A DNA stretch of 64,000 bases, taken from contig NZ_VFQF01000002.1 of NCBI RefSeq assembly GCF_006717145.1, positions 1,054,001 to 1,118,000 of the forward strand, given 5' to 3'. Position 1 is the first letter of the stretch, and the number at the start of each line of letters is the position of its first letter. The translations under genes were made by a program, and so were the position numbers. A model generated the notes under the pieces. That model did not search any database. It saw only the letters and a program-made list of their open reading frames with translations, and was not told where the DNA came from. Of the stretch, positions 54,447-62,705 are shown one piece after another. Source of the DNA: Humibacillus xanthopallidus (GTDB lineage Bacteria > Actinomycetota > Actinomycetes > Actinomycetales > Dermatophilaceae).

Positions 54447-54452
54447 TACGCT
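54447..54452 (+). promoter_or_regulatory. -10 box TACGCT of the HAD phosphatase gene
   Basis: TACGCT, 6 nt, GTG 54459. Suggests a separate leaderless transcript despite the 21-nt gap to nagA. Confidence 0.45.
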
Positions 54453-54458
54453 CGCCCG

Positions 54459-55106
54459 GTGACGACTCCCCGCTGGTCCACTGCCGTCTTCGATCTCGAC
54501 GGCACGCTGGCCGACACCATCAACCTCATCGTCGAGTCCTACCAGCACGCGTTCCGCACCGTGCTCGGTCGTGAGGAGGACCCCGAGGTCATCAAGTCGT
54601 GGATCGGCCGGCCGCTCATCGGCGCCTTCCGCGACCACTCGCCCGAGCAGGCCGACGAGCTGTATGCGACCTACCTGCAATGGAACTCGGACAACACCGA
54701 GCGGCTCATCCGCACCTATGACGGCGTCATCGACGTGCTCGGTGACCTGCGCGAGGCCGGCGTGCACGTCGGCATCGCCACGTCGAAGCGGCGCGAGTCG
54801 GCCCAGCAGGCGATGGACATCCTCGGCATCAGCCAGCACGTCGACGTGCTCGTGGCGATGGAGGACACCGAGCGCCACAAGCCCGACCCGACGCCGCTGC
54901 TGCTCGCGCTCGAGCGGATGGGCCGCAGCAGCAACGCCGCCGTCTACGTCGGTGACGCGGTCGTCGACGTGCTCGCGGGCAAGGCCGCCGGCATGGACAC
55001 CCTCGCCGTGACGTGGGGTGCCGGCCAGCGGGAGGCGCTGCATGCCGTGCGGCCGACCGTCGTCGCCTCGAGCGCGGACGAGCTGCGCGCCGCCTTCCTC
55101 GGCTGA
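54459..55106 (+). CDS. HAD-superfamily phosphatase (Gph/PpaX-like)
   Basis: 215 aa, GTG 54459. HAD motif I FDLDGTLADT (Asp nucleophile near 11), motif II IATSKR near 107, Lys of motif III in RHKPDPTPLL near 139, motif IV YVGDAVVDVLAGKAAGM near 160. Cap type C1, as in phosphoglycolate phosphatase and pyrophosphatase PpaX. Substrate not determined. Its 3' end is followed by repeat locus 3. Confidence 0.88.
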   Translation: MTTPRWSTAVFDLDGTLADTINLIVESYQHAFRTVLGREEDPEVIKSWIGRPLIGAFRDHSPEQADELYATYLQWNSDNTERLIRTYDGVIDVLGDLREAGVHVGIATSKRRESAQQAMDILGISQHVDVLVAMEDTERHKPDPTPLLLALERMGRSSNAAVYVGDAVVDVLAGKAAGMDTLAVTWGAGQREALHAVRPTVVASSADELRAAFLG

Positions 55107-55148
55107 GCTGCGCTACGAGCCCTCGGACTGCTGACCCAGGAAATCGAG

Positions 55149-55257
55149 AGAGCAGTCCGTCGGCCCACCCCCGGTGGTGCGCGGTCCGGGAGGAGGCCGA
55201 CGAACTGCTCTCTCGATTGGGGGGGGCGGGCCCGGGGGAAGGCCGACGAACTGCTCT
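55149..55257. repeat. Left part of repeat array (locus 3) interrupted by the IS
   Basis: One inverted copy with a mismatch (AGAGCAGTCCGTCG, 55149-55162) and two direct copies of CGACGAACTGCTCT at 55198 and 55244, 46 nt apart, each followed by CTCGATT and a run of G. The spacer reads GGGCCCGGGGGAAGGC-like. Confidence 0.9.
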
Positions 55258-55275
55258 CTCGATTGGGGGGCGGTC

Positions 55276-56571
55276 TCAACTCGTCGGTGCAACGGTGAGT
55301 AGTTGGTTGAGTTTAGCGGCGGGGGTGTGGAATCCGAGGGTGGCTCGGGGTCGGGTGTTGAGCAGGCGCTCGACCTCGGCGACGCGTTCGTCGTCGATGG
55401 TGGTGAAGTCGGTGCCCTTGGGGAAGAACTCGCGGATCAGGCCGTTGGTGTTCTCGTTGGTGCCGCGCTGCCAGGGTGAGTGCGGGTCGCAGAAGTAGAC
55501 GCTGCAGCCGGCCGCGACGGTGAACCGGGCGTGTTCGGCCAGCTCGGAGCCCTGGTCCCAGGTCAGGGTCTTGGCCAGGTGGCCCGGCAGGGAGGTGACC
55601 ATCTCGATGAGCCGGTCGGTGACGGTGGCCGCGTCGTGGCGGCCCGGGAGCCGGGCGATCATCGTGTACCGGGTGGCGCGTTCGACCAGGGTGATCGCTG
55701 CGGTCCGGTTCCCGGCGCCCATGACCAGGTCGCCTTCCCAGTGCCCGGGTACCGCCCGGTCGGCGACCTCGGCCGGGCGGGCGGTGATCGTGGCGTCCCC
55801 GACCCAGGACTTCCCCCGGGGCCGGGCGGCCAGCTTGCTGGCCGGGACCCGGGTGGTGCGTCCGGAGCGCAGCGCCTTCTCCCGGGCCAGCTCCGCCCGC
55901 AGGCTGCCGCGGCCCTGGACGTAGAGGGCCTGGTAGATCGTCTCGTGAGAGATCTGCATGGACTCATCCTGCGGGTAGCGCAGCGCCAGCTCGCCCTGGA
56001 TCTGCTGCGGGGACCAGTGCGCGTTCAACCCCTGGATGACCGCGGCCCGTAACGGGGCGTGCTCGGGCCGGTCCAGCTTCCGCTGCTGCGGCCGGGCCCG
56101 GCCCGCGACGGTGCGGACCTGAGCCGTCCGCGGCGAGTACACCCCGTTCAGGCGGTGGCGCTTCAGCTCGCGGCCCACCGTGGCCCGATGCACCCCCAGC
56201 TCACGCGCGATCCGCGCGTGGGACCACCGCTCCCGGCAGCGCAGCACGATCAGCCCGCGCCCGGCCTCGGTCAGCTGGCCACGCTCATCAGTCCAGTCCC
56301 CGGCGAGCACGAGCTCCGCATCGAGCGCGTCGTCCAGCCCCGTGTCGAGCCCCCTGTCGAGCCCCATGTCGAGCCCGTGCGCTGTGGCCGGCTCGCGCAA
56401 CCCACCGCGTGGACCCATCCGTAACGACATGCCTGCATTCTTGGCCCACCGCTGCACCGAGGAACGATTCGTCCCCAGCTCACGCGCGACCGCACACGCC
56501 GACAGCCCCTGACCCAGCAACGTCAGCACCTGCGCCACGTCGTCCTCGGAATAGACCCGCCCACGAACCAT
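55276..56571 (-). CDS. IS30-family transposase
   Basis: 431 aa from ATG 56571 with GGAGG 8 nt upstream (ATG 56586 is in frame). N-terminal HTH regions (VAQVLTLLGQGLSACAVARE and WSHARIARELGVHRATVGRE), then the DDE integrase core: PGHWEGDLVMG (Asp), LTWDQGSELAEH (Asp), QRGTNENTNGLIREFFPKG (Glu). All three catalytic residues are present and there is no frameshift, so it may be active. A short repeat GLDxGLDx (about residues 69-90) forms a linker between HTH regions. Confidence 0.95.
   Translation of the reverse strand: MVRGRVYSEDDVAQVLTLLGQGLSACAVARELGTNRSSVQRWAKNAGMSLRMGPRGGLREPATAHGLDMGLDRGLDTGLDDALDAELVLAGDWTDERGQLTEAGRGLIVLRCRERWSHARIARELGVHRATVGRELKRHRLNGVYSPRTAQVRTVAGRARPQQRKLDRPEHAPLRAAVIQGLNAHWSPQQIQGELALRYPQDESMQISHETIYQALYVQGRGSLRAELAREKALRSGRTTRVPASKLAARPRGKSWVGDATITARPAEVADRAVPGHWEGDLVMGAGNRTAAITLVERATRYTMIARLPGRHDAATVTDRLIEMVTSLPGHLAKTLTWDQGSELAEHARFTVAAGCSVYFCDPHSPWQRGTNENTNGLIREFFPKGTDFTTIDDERVAEVERLLNTRPRATLGFHTPAAKLNQLLTVAPTS
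56320..56380 (-). repeat. 12-bp repeats in the transposase linker
   Basis: Four to five near-copies of a GTCGAGCCCCNN-type 12-mer (plus strand) encode Gly-Leu-Asp-x units. In-frame and slippage-prone. Confidence 0.7.
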
Positions 56572-56642
56572 CGCCAGCACCTCCACGATCCCGTGTTGCG
56601 CCGACGATCTGAGGCCGCCGGGGGGCGGGCCCGGGGGAAGGC

Positions 56643-56699
56643 CGACGAACTGCTCTCTCGATTGGGGGGCAGGCCCGGGAGAAGCCGACGAACTGCTCT
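56643..56699. repeat. Right part of repeat array (locus 3)
   Basis: Two further direct copies of CGACGAACTGCTCT at 56643 and 56686, 43 nt apart, each followed by CTCGATTGGGGG. They continue the array found left of the IS. Confidence 0.9.
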
Positions 56700-56789
56700 C
56701 TCGATTGGGGGCCGGCTCGGCGGACGGTCTGCCGGAGCCGCCGACGTCGGCTGAGCTGCGCGCCGGGCTGCCGTCCCCGCCGCGTCAGC

Positions 56790-57209
56790 TCACCACCAGC
56801 AGAGGCAGAACGGGTGGCCGACAGGGTCGGCGTAGACGCGGTAGCCCGCTGTCGGCGTGTGCGCGTGGCTGTGCAGGTGACGGGCGCCCAGGGCCACCGC
56901 CCGCTCGTGGGCGGCCTCGATGTCGCCGACGTGGAAGTCGAGGTGCAGCTGCTGCTGCACCGGCGGCTCCGGCCACGTCGGTGCGACGAAGCCAGCGGCG
57001 CGGTGGAAGCCGATCGCCGTGCCTCCACGGGGCGGGTCGAGGGTCACGGCCCCGCCCTCCTCGTCGGCCTCCGGGCCGACCTCGGGCATCGGCCAGTCGA
57101 GCAGCCGGGCATAGAAGCCGGCCAGCGCTGCCGGGTCCGGGCAGTCGAGCACCACGGCGTCGAAGGTCGGGACAGCAGCAACACCAGCAACGGGCACAGT
57201 CGGATCCAT
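56790..57209 (-). CDS. VOC-superfamily protein
   Basis: 139 aa, ATG 57209 with AGGAG upstream. Single glyoxalase-like module: VVLDCPDPAALAGFYARLL near 20, LHLDFHVGDIEAAHERAVALG near 89, and VYADPVGHPFCLCW at the end. Resembles the actinobacterial VOC subgroup often called glyoxalase or PhnB-like; a His/Glu metal set is only partly evident. Function unknown. Confidence 0.88.
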   Translation of the reverse strand: MDPTVPVAGVAAVPTFDAVVLDCPDPAALAGFYARLLDWPMPEVGPEADEEGGAVTLDPPRGGTAIGFHRAAGFVAPTWPEPPVQQQLHLDFHVGDIEAAHERAVALGARHLHSHAHTPTAGYRVYADPVGHPFCLCWW

Positions 57210-57327
57210 GGTGACTCCTCGTCGAGTCCGGGCCGGTTGGGACCAACCGGTCATCTCGCCCACCGACGCTACCCGGCTCCGGGGACAGCGGACCCTGAGG
57301 CCGTCGGAGACTCCCCGCGAGAGGGCC

Positions 57328-57333
57328 TAGCAT
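57328..57333 (+). promoter_or_regulatory. -10 box TAGCAT of the PLP decarboxylase gene
   Basis: TAGCAT, 6 nt, GTG 57340, no ribosome site. Leaderless geometry. Confidence 0.55.
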
Positions 57334-57339
57334 CGCCCC

Positions 57340-58701
57340 GTGCACAGCTTCGACAAGGACCCTGACCACATTGCCGTCGACAAGGTCCTCACCTACGCCC
57401 GTGAGCGCCTCCTCATGGACCCGATCCCGCTCGACGGGCCGCAGTCCGAGGACTACCTCCTCTCGGCGGCCGGGCAGACGATCACGGCGGCCGGGCTCGG
57501 CTCGACCCGCGCGATGGAGCTCTTCGAGCACACCCTCGCGCCGGCGTGCCTCTCGACCGACCACCCGCGCTACCTCTCCTTCATCCCGTGCGCGCCGACC
57601 CGCGAGGCCGCGGCCTTCGACGTCGTCGTCGGTGCCTCCTCGATCTACGGGGGGTCCTGGATGGAGGGCGCCGGAGCCGTCTACGCCGAGAACCAGGCGC
57701 TGCGCTGGATCGCCGACCTCGCGGGCCTGCCCGAGGAGGCGGGCGGCGTCTTCGTGCCCGGTGGCACGGTCGGCAACCTGTCGGCACTCGTCACCGCACG
57801 GCATACGGCCCGGGCCAAGGCGGTCGCCGAGGGCACCGGCGCGCGGCCCTTCCGCATCGCGGCGACGGACAACGCGCACTCGTCGGTGGTCTCGATGGCG
57901 GCGGTCATGGACGCGGAGGTCTGCGGCGTCGTCGTCGACGACATGCTGCGCATGACGGGCCCGGAGCTGCGGCGCACCCTCGAGGAGCACGGCCCCGAGA
58001 CCTTCTTCGCGGTCGTCGCGACGAGCGGCACGACGAACTTCGGCGTCGTCGACGACCTCGACGGCGTCGCCGAGGTGTGCGAGGAGTTCGGCCTCTGGCT
58101 GCACGTCGACGGTGCCTACGGCGGCGCGGGGCTCGCGGCGCCGTCGGTGCGCCATCTCTACGAGGGCATCGAGCGCGCCGACTCCTTCATCGTCGACCCG
58201 CACAAGTGGCTCTTCGCGCCGTTCGACTGCTGCGCCCTCATCTACCGCGACCCCGAGCTGGCGCGCATCGCGCACACGCAGGAGGCCGGCTACCTCGACG
58301 TCATCACGAAGTCGGCGGAGTGGAACCCCACCGACTACTCGATCGGCCTGACGCGCCGTGCCCGCGGGCTGCCGCTCTGGTACTCCCTCGCCGTCCACGG
58401 CACCGACGCCTACGTCGAGGCGATCGAGGACACGCTCGCGGTGACGCGGCACGCGGCCGCCGAGATCGACAAGCGCCCCTACCTCGAGGCGGTGCGCGAG
58501 CCCGACCTGTCAGTCATCGTCTTCCGCCGGCTCGGCTGGTCGGCGGAGGACTACCAGGCCTGGACCGACCGGCTCCTCGACCGGGAGTTCGCGTTCGTCG
58601 TGCCGACGAGCTTCCGCGGGGAGACCCTGACGCGCTTCGCCGTCGTCAACCCGCACACGACGAAGGAGGACGTCACGGCCATCCTCGACACGATGGCGTG
58701 A
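57340..58701 (+). CDS. Group II PLP-dependent decarboxylase
   Basis: 453 aa, GTG 57340. Aromatic-L-amino-acid/glutamate decarboxylase family: FVPGGTVGNLSALVTAR near 139, ATSGTTNFGVVDDL near 227, LHVDGAYGGAG (PLP Asp) near 252, and FIVDPHKWLFAPFDC with the PLP-Lys near 287. Releases CO2 from an L-amino acid (aspartate, glutamate, tyrosine or DOPA are all possible). No transporter beside it that would make it an acid-resistance pair. Followed by a small hairpin. Confidence 0.88.
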   Translation: MHSFDKDPDHIAVDKVLTYARERLLMDPIPLDGPQSEDYLLSAAGQTITAAGLGSTRAMELFEHTLAPACLSTDHPRYLSFIPCAPTREAAAFDVVVGASSIYGGSWMEGAGAVYAENQALRWIADLAGLPEEAGGVFVPGGTVGNLSALVTARHTARAKAVAEGTGARPFRIAATDNAHSSVVSMAAVMDAEVCGVVVDDMLRMTGPELRRTLEEHGPETFFAVVATSGTTNFGVVDDLDGVAEVCEEFGLWLHVDGAYGGAGLAAPSVRHLYEGIERADSFIVDPHKWLFAPFDCCALIYRDPELARIAHTQEAGYLDVITKSAEWNPTDYSIGLTRRARGLPLWYSLAVHGTDAYVEAIEDTLAVTRHAAAEIDKRPYLEAVREPDLSVIVFRRLGWSAEDYQAWTDRLLDREFAFVVPTSFRGETLTRFAVVNPHTTKEDVTAILDTMA

Positions 58702-58737
58702 GGGGCTGATGGGACTGGTGTTACCCGTGGAACGCGC

Positions 58738-58759
58738 TGTCCGGAGAAGCCTCCGGACA
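58738..58759 (+). terminator. Hairpin after the decarboxylase gene
   Basis: TGTCCGGAG (58738-58746), AAGC loop, CTCCGGACA (58751-58759). Perfect 9-bp stem. Confidence 0.6.
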
Positions 58760-58872
58760 CGCCCCGCCGCGACCTCGCAGGCGAATGACACCCCTGTCAT
58801 TTCGGTCTATGGTGGGGACGGAGCCAACGCTTGACCGCACCACCTGACGACGACCGCAGCGAAGACGGGGAC

Positions 58873-59172
58873 ATGAGCACAGACCACGCCACGGCGCAGC
58901 CGCACCGCCACGACTCGGAGGACGGCCTGTCGGCCCGCGACCTCGAGATCCTGGCCTTCGAGCGCCAGTGGTGGAAGTACGCCGGCTCCAAGGAGCAGGC
59001 CATCAAGGAGCTCTTCGACATGAGCTCCACGCGCTACTACCAGGTCCTCAACGCGCTCCTCGACAACCCCGACGCCCTCGCAGCGGACCCCATGCTCATC
59101 AAGCGGCTGCGCCGGATGCGCTCCAGCCGCCAGCGCGCCCGCACGAGCCGTCGCCTCGGCATCAACGTCTGA
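58873..59172 (+). CDS. DUF3263 protein
   Basis: 99 aa from ATG 58873; a TTG at 58831 would add 14 residues. Family core LSARDLEILAFERQWWKYAG near 20-39, then EQAIKELFDMSSTRYYQVLN, a helix-turn-helix-like segment resembling sigma/HTH recognition helices, and a basic tail (RRMRSSRQRARTSRR). Actinobacteria-specific small protein, presumed DNA-binding, function unassigned. Confidence 0.88.
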   Translation: MSTDHATAQPHRHDSEDGLSARDLEILAFERQWWKYAGSKEQAIKELFDMSSTRYYQVLNALLDNPDALAADPMLIKRLRRMRSSRQRARTSRRLGINV

Positions 59173-59244
59173 CGCCACCCACGCCGGCGTCTGCTCGGTT
59201 CGCACGTCCACGCCTGCGCGCGCTCGTCGTGGTTGACTTCGAGC

Positions 59245-59709
59245 ATGGCCGAGGTCGTGATCCGTCGCGCGGGTCCCGATGACGCGTTCGTCGTCGCCGC
59301 GCTGCACCTGCAGTTCGCCCGCGAGCTCGGTATGCCGTCCGAGCAGGGCTACCTCGACCGTTTCGTCGACGCGTGGCTGGCCGACCGGCCGGACCGGCCG
59401 ACGTGGATCGCCGAGAGCCGCGGCGAGCACGCCGGCCTGCTTGAGACGAGGCGCATCCGGGCGCTGCCGTGGCCGGGCCGCAAGGACGTGAGCTGGCTGC
59501 ACGTCGGCGGCCTCTTCGTCGCGCCGACCTGCCGCGACCGTGGCGTGGGTCGCGCCCTCACCGAGGCGATGATCGAGTGGGCGCGCACCACCGACGTCAA
59601 GTGGATCCGGCTCAACGCACCTGACGCGCGGGCACAGGAGTTCTACGAGCGGCTCGGCTTCAGCTCGCCCGGTCGCCTCATGGAGTTCGAGCTGCGGGAC
59701 TCGCGGTGA
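59245..59709 (+). CDS. GNAT-family N-acetyltransferase
   Basis: 154 aa, ATG 59245. GNAT core: VIRRAGPDDAFVVAALH at the start, LHVGGLFVAPTCRDRGVGRALTEAM (acetyl-CoA pyrophosphate loop RDRGVGRA) near 92-110, and APDARAQEFYERLGF near 130. Transfers an acetyl group to an unknown amine. Its stop overlaps the P1 peptidase start (GTGA). Confidence 0.9.
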   Translation: MAEVVIRRAGPDDAFVVAALHLQFARELGMPSEQGYLDRFVDAWLADRPDRPTWIAESRGEHAGLLETRRIRALPWPGRKDVSWLHVGGLFVAPTCRDRGVGRALTEAMIEWARTTDVKWIRLNAPDARAQEFYERLGFSSPGRLMEFELRDSR

Positions 59710-60800
59710 CGGCGGCTCCGGACGGTGGGGCGCAGCACCCCGCGGGCGCCGGGCCGACGAACTCGCTCGTCGACGTGGCGGGCATCCGGGTCGGGCACCA
59801 CACGCGCGAGGAGCCGGGCTGGCTCACCGGTGTCACGGTGGTCGTCGCGCCGGCCGGCGGAGCCGTCGCCGGGGTCGACGTGCGCGGGGGAGGCCCCGGC
59901 ACCCGCGAGACCGACCTGCTCGACCCGCGCAACCTCGTCGACAGGGTCGACGCAGTGGTGCTCGGCGGCGGCTCGGCCTTCGGGCTCGCCGCGGCCGACG
60001 GGGTCATGGACGCGCTCGCCGCCGACGGCCGGGGCTGGCCGATGGCCGATCCTCCCGACGCCACGAGGGTCGTGCCGATCGTCCCGGCCGCGATCCTCTT
60101 CGACCTCGGACGCGGCGGCAGCTGGGCCAACCGCCCTCGTGCCGAGGACGGCAGGGCGGCATACGCGGCGGCGACGGACGCGGTGGCCCAGGGCAGCGTC
60201 GGGGCGGGCACGGGCGCCAAGGCCGGCGGCCTCCGCGGAGGCGTGGGCTCGGCAAGCGTCGTGCTCCCCTCGGGCGCCACGGTGGCGGCCCTCGTCGTCG
60301 TCAACGCCGTCGGCTCGGCCGTGGACCTCGAGACCGGGCTGCCGTATGCCGTCCGGCTGGGCCTTCCCGGGGAGCTCGGTCACGTGCGGGCGCCGAGTCA
60401 GGCGGATCTCGCTGCGGCACAGGCCCGCTCGCTGGCCGCGGTCGAGGCGGGAGAGGCGGCCGTGCCAGGGCTCGCGACGACCATCGGGGTCATCGCGACC
60501 GATGCGACGCTGACCAAGGCGCAGTGCCAGAAGATGGCCGGGGTCGGGCACGACGGCCTCGCCCGTGCGGTGCGACCGGTGCACACCCTGTTCGACGGCG
60601 ACACCCTCTTCGCGCTCGCGACGGGGAGCGGGCCGTCGTCAGACCCCGTCGAGCAGACGATGGTCATGGAGGCCGGCGCCGACTGCGTGGCCCGCGCGGT
60701 CGTGCACGCGATGCTCGCGGCAACGTCTGTCGACCGGACCGCTGACGGTGGCGTCGCGCTGCGGTCGTGGTCGGACGCGTTCCCCTCAGCGCTCACCTGA
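59706..60800 (+). CDS. P1-family (S58/DmpA-like) peptidase
   Basis: 364 aa, GTG 59706. N-terminal nucleophile-type fold: VDVAGIRVGHHT near 22, VVLGGGSAFGLAAADGVMDAL near 84, GSVGAGTGAKAG near 163, and IGVIATDATLTKAQCQKMA near 258 where family members carry the self-cleavage Ser/Thr. Family includes DmpA aminopeptidase and beta-peptidyl aminopeptidases; many actinobacterial members are uncharacterised. Cytoplasmic. Coupled to the acetyltransferase gene. Confidence 0.9.
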   Translation: MTAAPDGGAQHPAGAGPTNSLVDVAGIRVGHHTREEPGWLTGVTVVVAPAGGAVAGVDVRGGGPGTRETDLLDPRNLVDRVDAVVLGGGSAFGLAAADGVMDALAADGRGWPMADPPDATRVVPIVPAAILFDLGRGGSWANRPRAEDGRAAYAAATDAVAQGSVGAGTGAKAGGLRGGVGSASVVLPSGATVAALVVVNAVGSAVDLETGLPYAVRLGLPGELGHVRAPSQADLAAAQARSLAAVEAGEAAVPGLATTIGVIATDATLTKAQCQKMAGVGHDGLARAVRPVHTLFDGDTLFALATGSGPSSDPVEQTMVMEAGADCVARAVVHAMLAATSVDRTADGGVALRSWSDAFPSALT

Positions 60801-60875
60801 CGTCCGCAGCCGCGGGGCGGCGGCCGGACGGCGAGCCGTGAGTCGGCCGGGGGTCGGACGGGGGTCAGCGGGGAG

Positions 60876-62114
60876 TCAGAAGCAGGCCTCGAGGAGCTCG
60901 TGCGAGAGCTCGCGCGACAACCCCGGCCGGAGAGTCCTCAGCTCGTGGTCCGCAGCCTCCACGAGCAGTCGTCGCGTGGCGAGGGCCGCCGCGTCCACCG
61001 TGACGGGGCGTGCAGTGATGACCTCGAGGCGCAGGTCGTCTCGCGGGTGGCCGTCGTCCCAGCGCAGGCCCGTCGCTCGCGCACGTGCATGGGCCTCGCT
61101 CACAGCGGTGGGGGTGGGCGCGGGCCGCGCGCGCACCTGCTCGAGCGCCTCGAACGGGTCCTCCCGGCGACGCACGGCGGCGCCCGCCAGGGTGAGCAGG
61201 CCGCTCGTGTTCATCATCGAGAGCATGAGGCGCTCGGTCGCCACCGTGCCGGCGATGTCGGCGGCGCGCAGGTCGGCGAGGCACTCGCGTCGCTGGCTGT
61301 CACGCGCGGCCAGGCGCTCGAAGGCGAGCAGGAGGGCGAGGGAGGGGAGCGAGAGGACGCGGAGCAGACCCGACCCCATCCAGTTCATCGTGGCGGTGCC
61401 GCCCCACCCGCCGTCGTCGACGGTGGACGGAGTGAGCCCGGAGTAGGCCCCAGCAGGCAGCGGAGTGATGAGGGTGGCGAGGCGTTCGAGCACCCGGTGG
61501 GCCTGCCCGACCACGACAACCCGGCCCTGGTCACGGCCGACGAGGTGGCCCAGCTCATGACCGAGGAGGGCGATGCGTTCGTCGTCGGTGAGGCAGGTCC
61601 AGCAGGGCAGGCCGATGACGAGAGCCGGCCGCAGACGCCACCCGGTGCCCGTCACGAAGGCGTTGAAGTCGAGGTTGACGTGGATGCTCGCCGGCGGGCG
61701 CACTCCGAGCTCAGTCGACAACGCCGCCACGAGGCGGTGCGTGCCGGGGAAGTCGTCGCTCGACAGTGTTGGGGCGTCGGCCACCCGGTGCGGCCGGGGG
61801 AGCAGACCGGCCATGACGACCCACCCGAGCACCACGCCCGCCCAGCCCAGCCAGCCCTTGGGCGCAAAGGTCGCCCAGGTCAACACGGCAAAGGCCGCCA
61901 CGAGCGCGATGAGCACGACGGCCGAGAAGGTGAGCAGGCCGGTCGACGCCAGCGGCGGCTTCGCCGCGTGCCCGTGGGCGACGAGCTCGCGGTGGACCCG
62001 CTCCGCGGCCCGGTCCACCGACGCCCGTTGCTGGCGGGCGAACCAGGAGAGCCGCTCGTCCTCCGGAGTCGGCAGGGGACGGGACGGCGGTGCAGCAGGG
62101 TGCGGCTCTGACAC
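60876..62114 (-). CDS. M48-family membrane metalloprotease
   Basis: 412 aa, GTG 62114 with AAGGA upstream. Two membrane helices about 55-105, then the zinc motif LLGHELGHLVGRD near 193 (HExxH) and the third ligand Glu in RRECLADLRAADIAG near 290. HtpX/Ste24-like topology with the active site facing the cytoplasm. Acts in membrane protein quality control in relatives. A CLTDDERIALLGHE context precedes the motif. C-terminal third lacks a known domain. Confidence 0.87.
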   Translation of the reverse strand: MSEPHPAAPPSRPLPTPEDERLSWFARQQRASVDRAAERVHRELVAHGHAAKPPLASTGLLTFSAVVLIALVAAFAVLTWATFAPKGWLGWAGVVLGWVVMAGLLPRPHRVADAPTLSSDDFPGTHRLVAALSTELGVRPPASIHVNLDFNAFVTGTGWRLRPALVIGLPCWTCLTDDERIALLGHELGHLVGRDQGRVVVVGQAHRVLERLATLITPLPAGAYSGLTPSTVDDGGWGGTATMNWMGSGLLRVLSLPSLALLLAFERLAARDSQRRECLADLRAADIAGTVATERLMLSMMNTSGLLTLAGAAVRRREDPFEALEQVRARPAPTPTAVSEAHARARATGLRWDDGHPRDDLRLEVITARPVTVDAAALATRRLLVEAADHELRTLRPGLSRELSHELLEACF

Positions 62115-62278
62115 GGTGGTCCTTCGGCGACGAGTGGGATGGCCGGATGCTAGCCGCTGCGATCCGGGGAATCGCCTCCTGAACCCGCCTTGAAGCAGGA
62201 GACTTTGAGCACCTCATCTTCACGGGGCGCCCGGCGGGGGCAGGCATTCGTTCACCGCCAACAGAACAGGAGCTCGCG

Positions 62279-62659
62279 ATGGCCAGGTCGTTCCGACACC
62301 TCATCTCCGGAGTTCACGGACGAGTGTCCGAGACTTTCACCCATCCCGACTGGGGAATGCTGTCGTCACAGTCGGTCGTGCACGTCTCGGCCGGACAGGT
62401 CATCACCCACGAGGCCGGACCGAACGACATGATGTACGGTCCCAACACCGACGCCGGCCAGCTCACGACGCAGCCCTTCTCCTACACCGTTGGAGATGCC
62501 GACGTCTGGGTCAGCAACGTCTCTCCGCTGGGCCTGGGGGAGGTTCCGGACGCGGAATCGGGCGGGGTGGCCTACGTCCTGCACGTCGACTCGGCCTCAC
62601 CCATCGACGTCGCTGTCACGATCACGCTCGAGGACCAGACCGTCTGGGCCGTCGACTGA
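62279..62659 (+). CDS. Small beta-rich protein of unknown family
   Basis: 126 aa, ATG 62279 with AGGAGC upstream. I do not recognise a family. After a basic N-terminus (MARSFRHLISGVHGRVSE) it is mostly beta-strand pattern (VVHVSAGQVITHEAG, FSYTVGDADVWVSNVSP, VAYVLHVDSASPIDVAVTITLED). No signal peptide or membrane helix. Slightly lower GC than neighbours. Divergent from the M48 gene, convergent with the MBL gene. Confidence 0.68.
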   Translation: MARSFRHLISGVHGRVSETFTHPDWGMLSSQSVVHVSAGQVITHEAGPNDMMYGPNTDAGQLTTQPFSYTVGDADVWVSNVSPLGLGEVPDAESGGVAYVLHVDSASPIDVAVTITLEDQTVWAVD

Positions 62660-62705
62660 CGACCGTTCGGGTAGCGGCGTTCGTCCGGGCCACTGCCACG
62701 ACCGC

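Larger units (their letters stand above)
55269..56619 (-). mobile_element. Complete IS30-family insertion sequence
   Basis: 1351 bp bounded by 25-bp terminal inverted repeats, 55269-55293 and 56595-56619, matching at 21 of 25 positions (left end begins GGCGGTCTCAAC, right end complement begins GGCGGCCTCAGA). It holds one intact transposase. It interrupts a G-run in the repeat array; removing 1351 bp plus a 2-bp target duplication restores the 46-nt repeat spacing and an 8-G run like the neighbouring unit. Confidence 0.92.
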
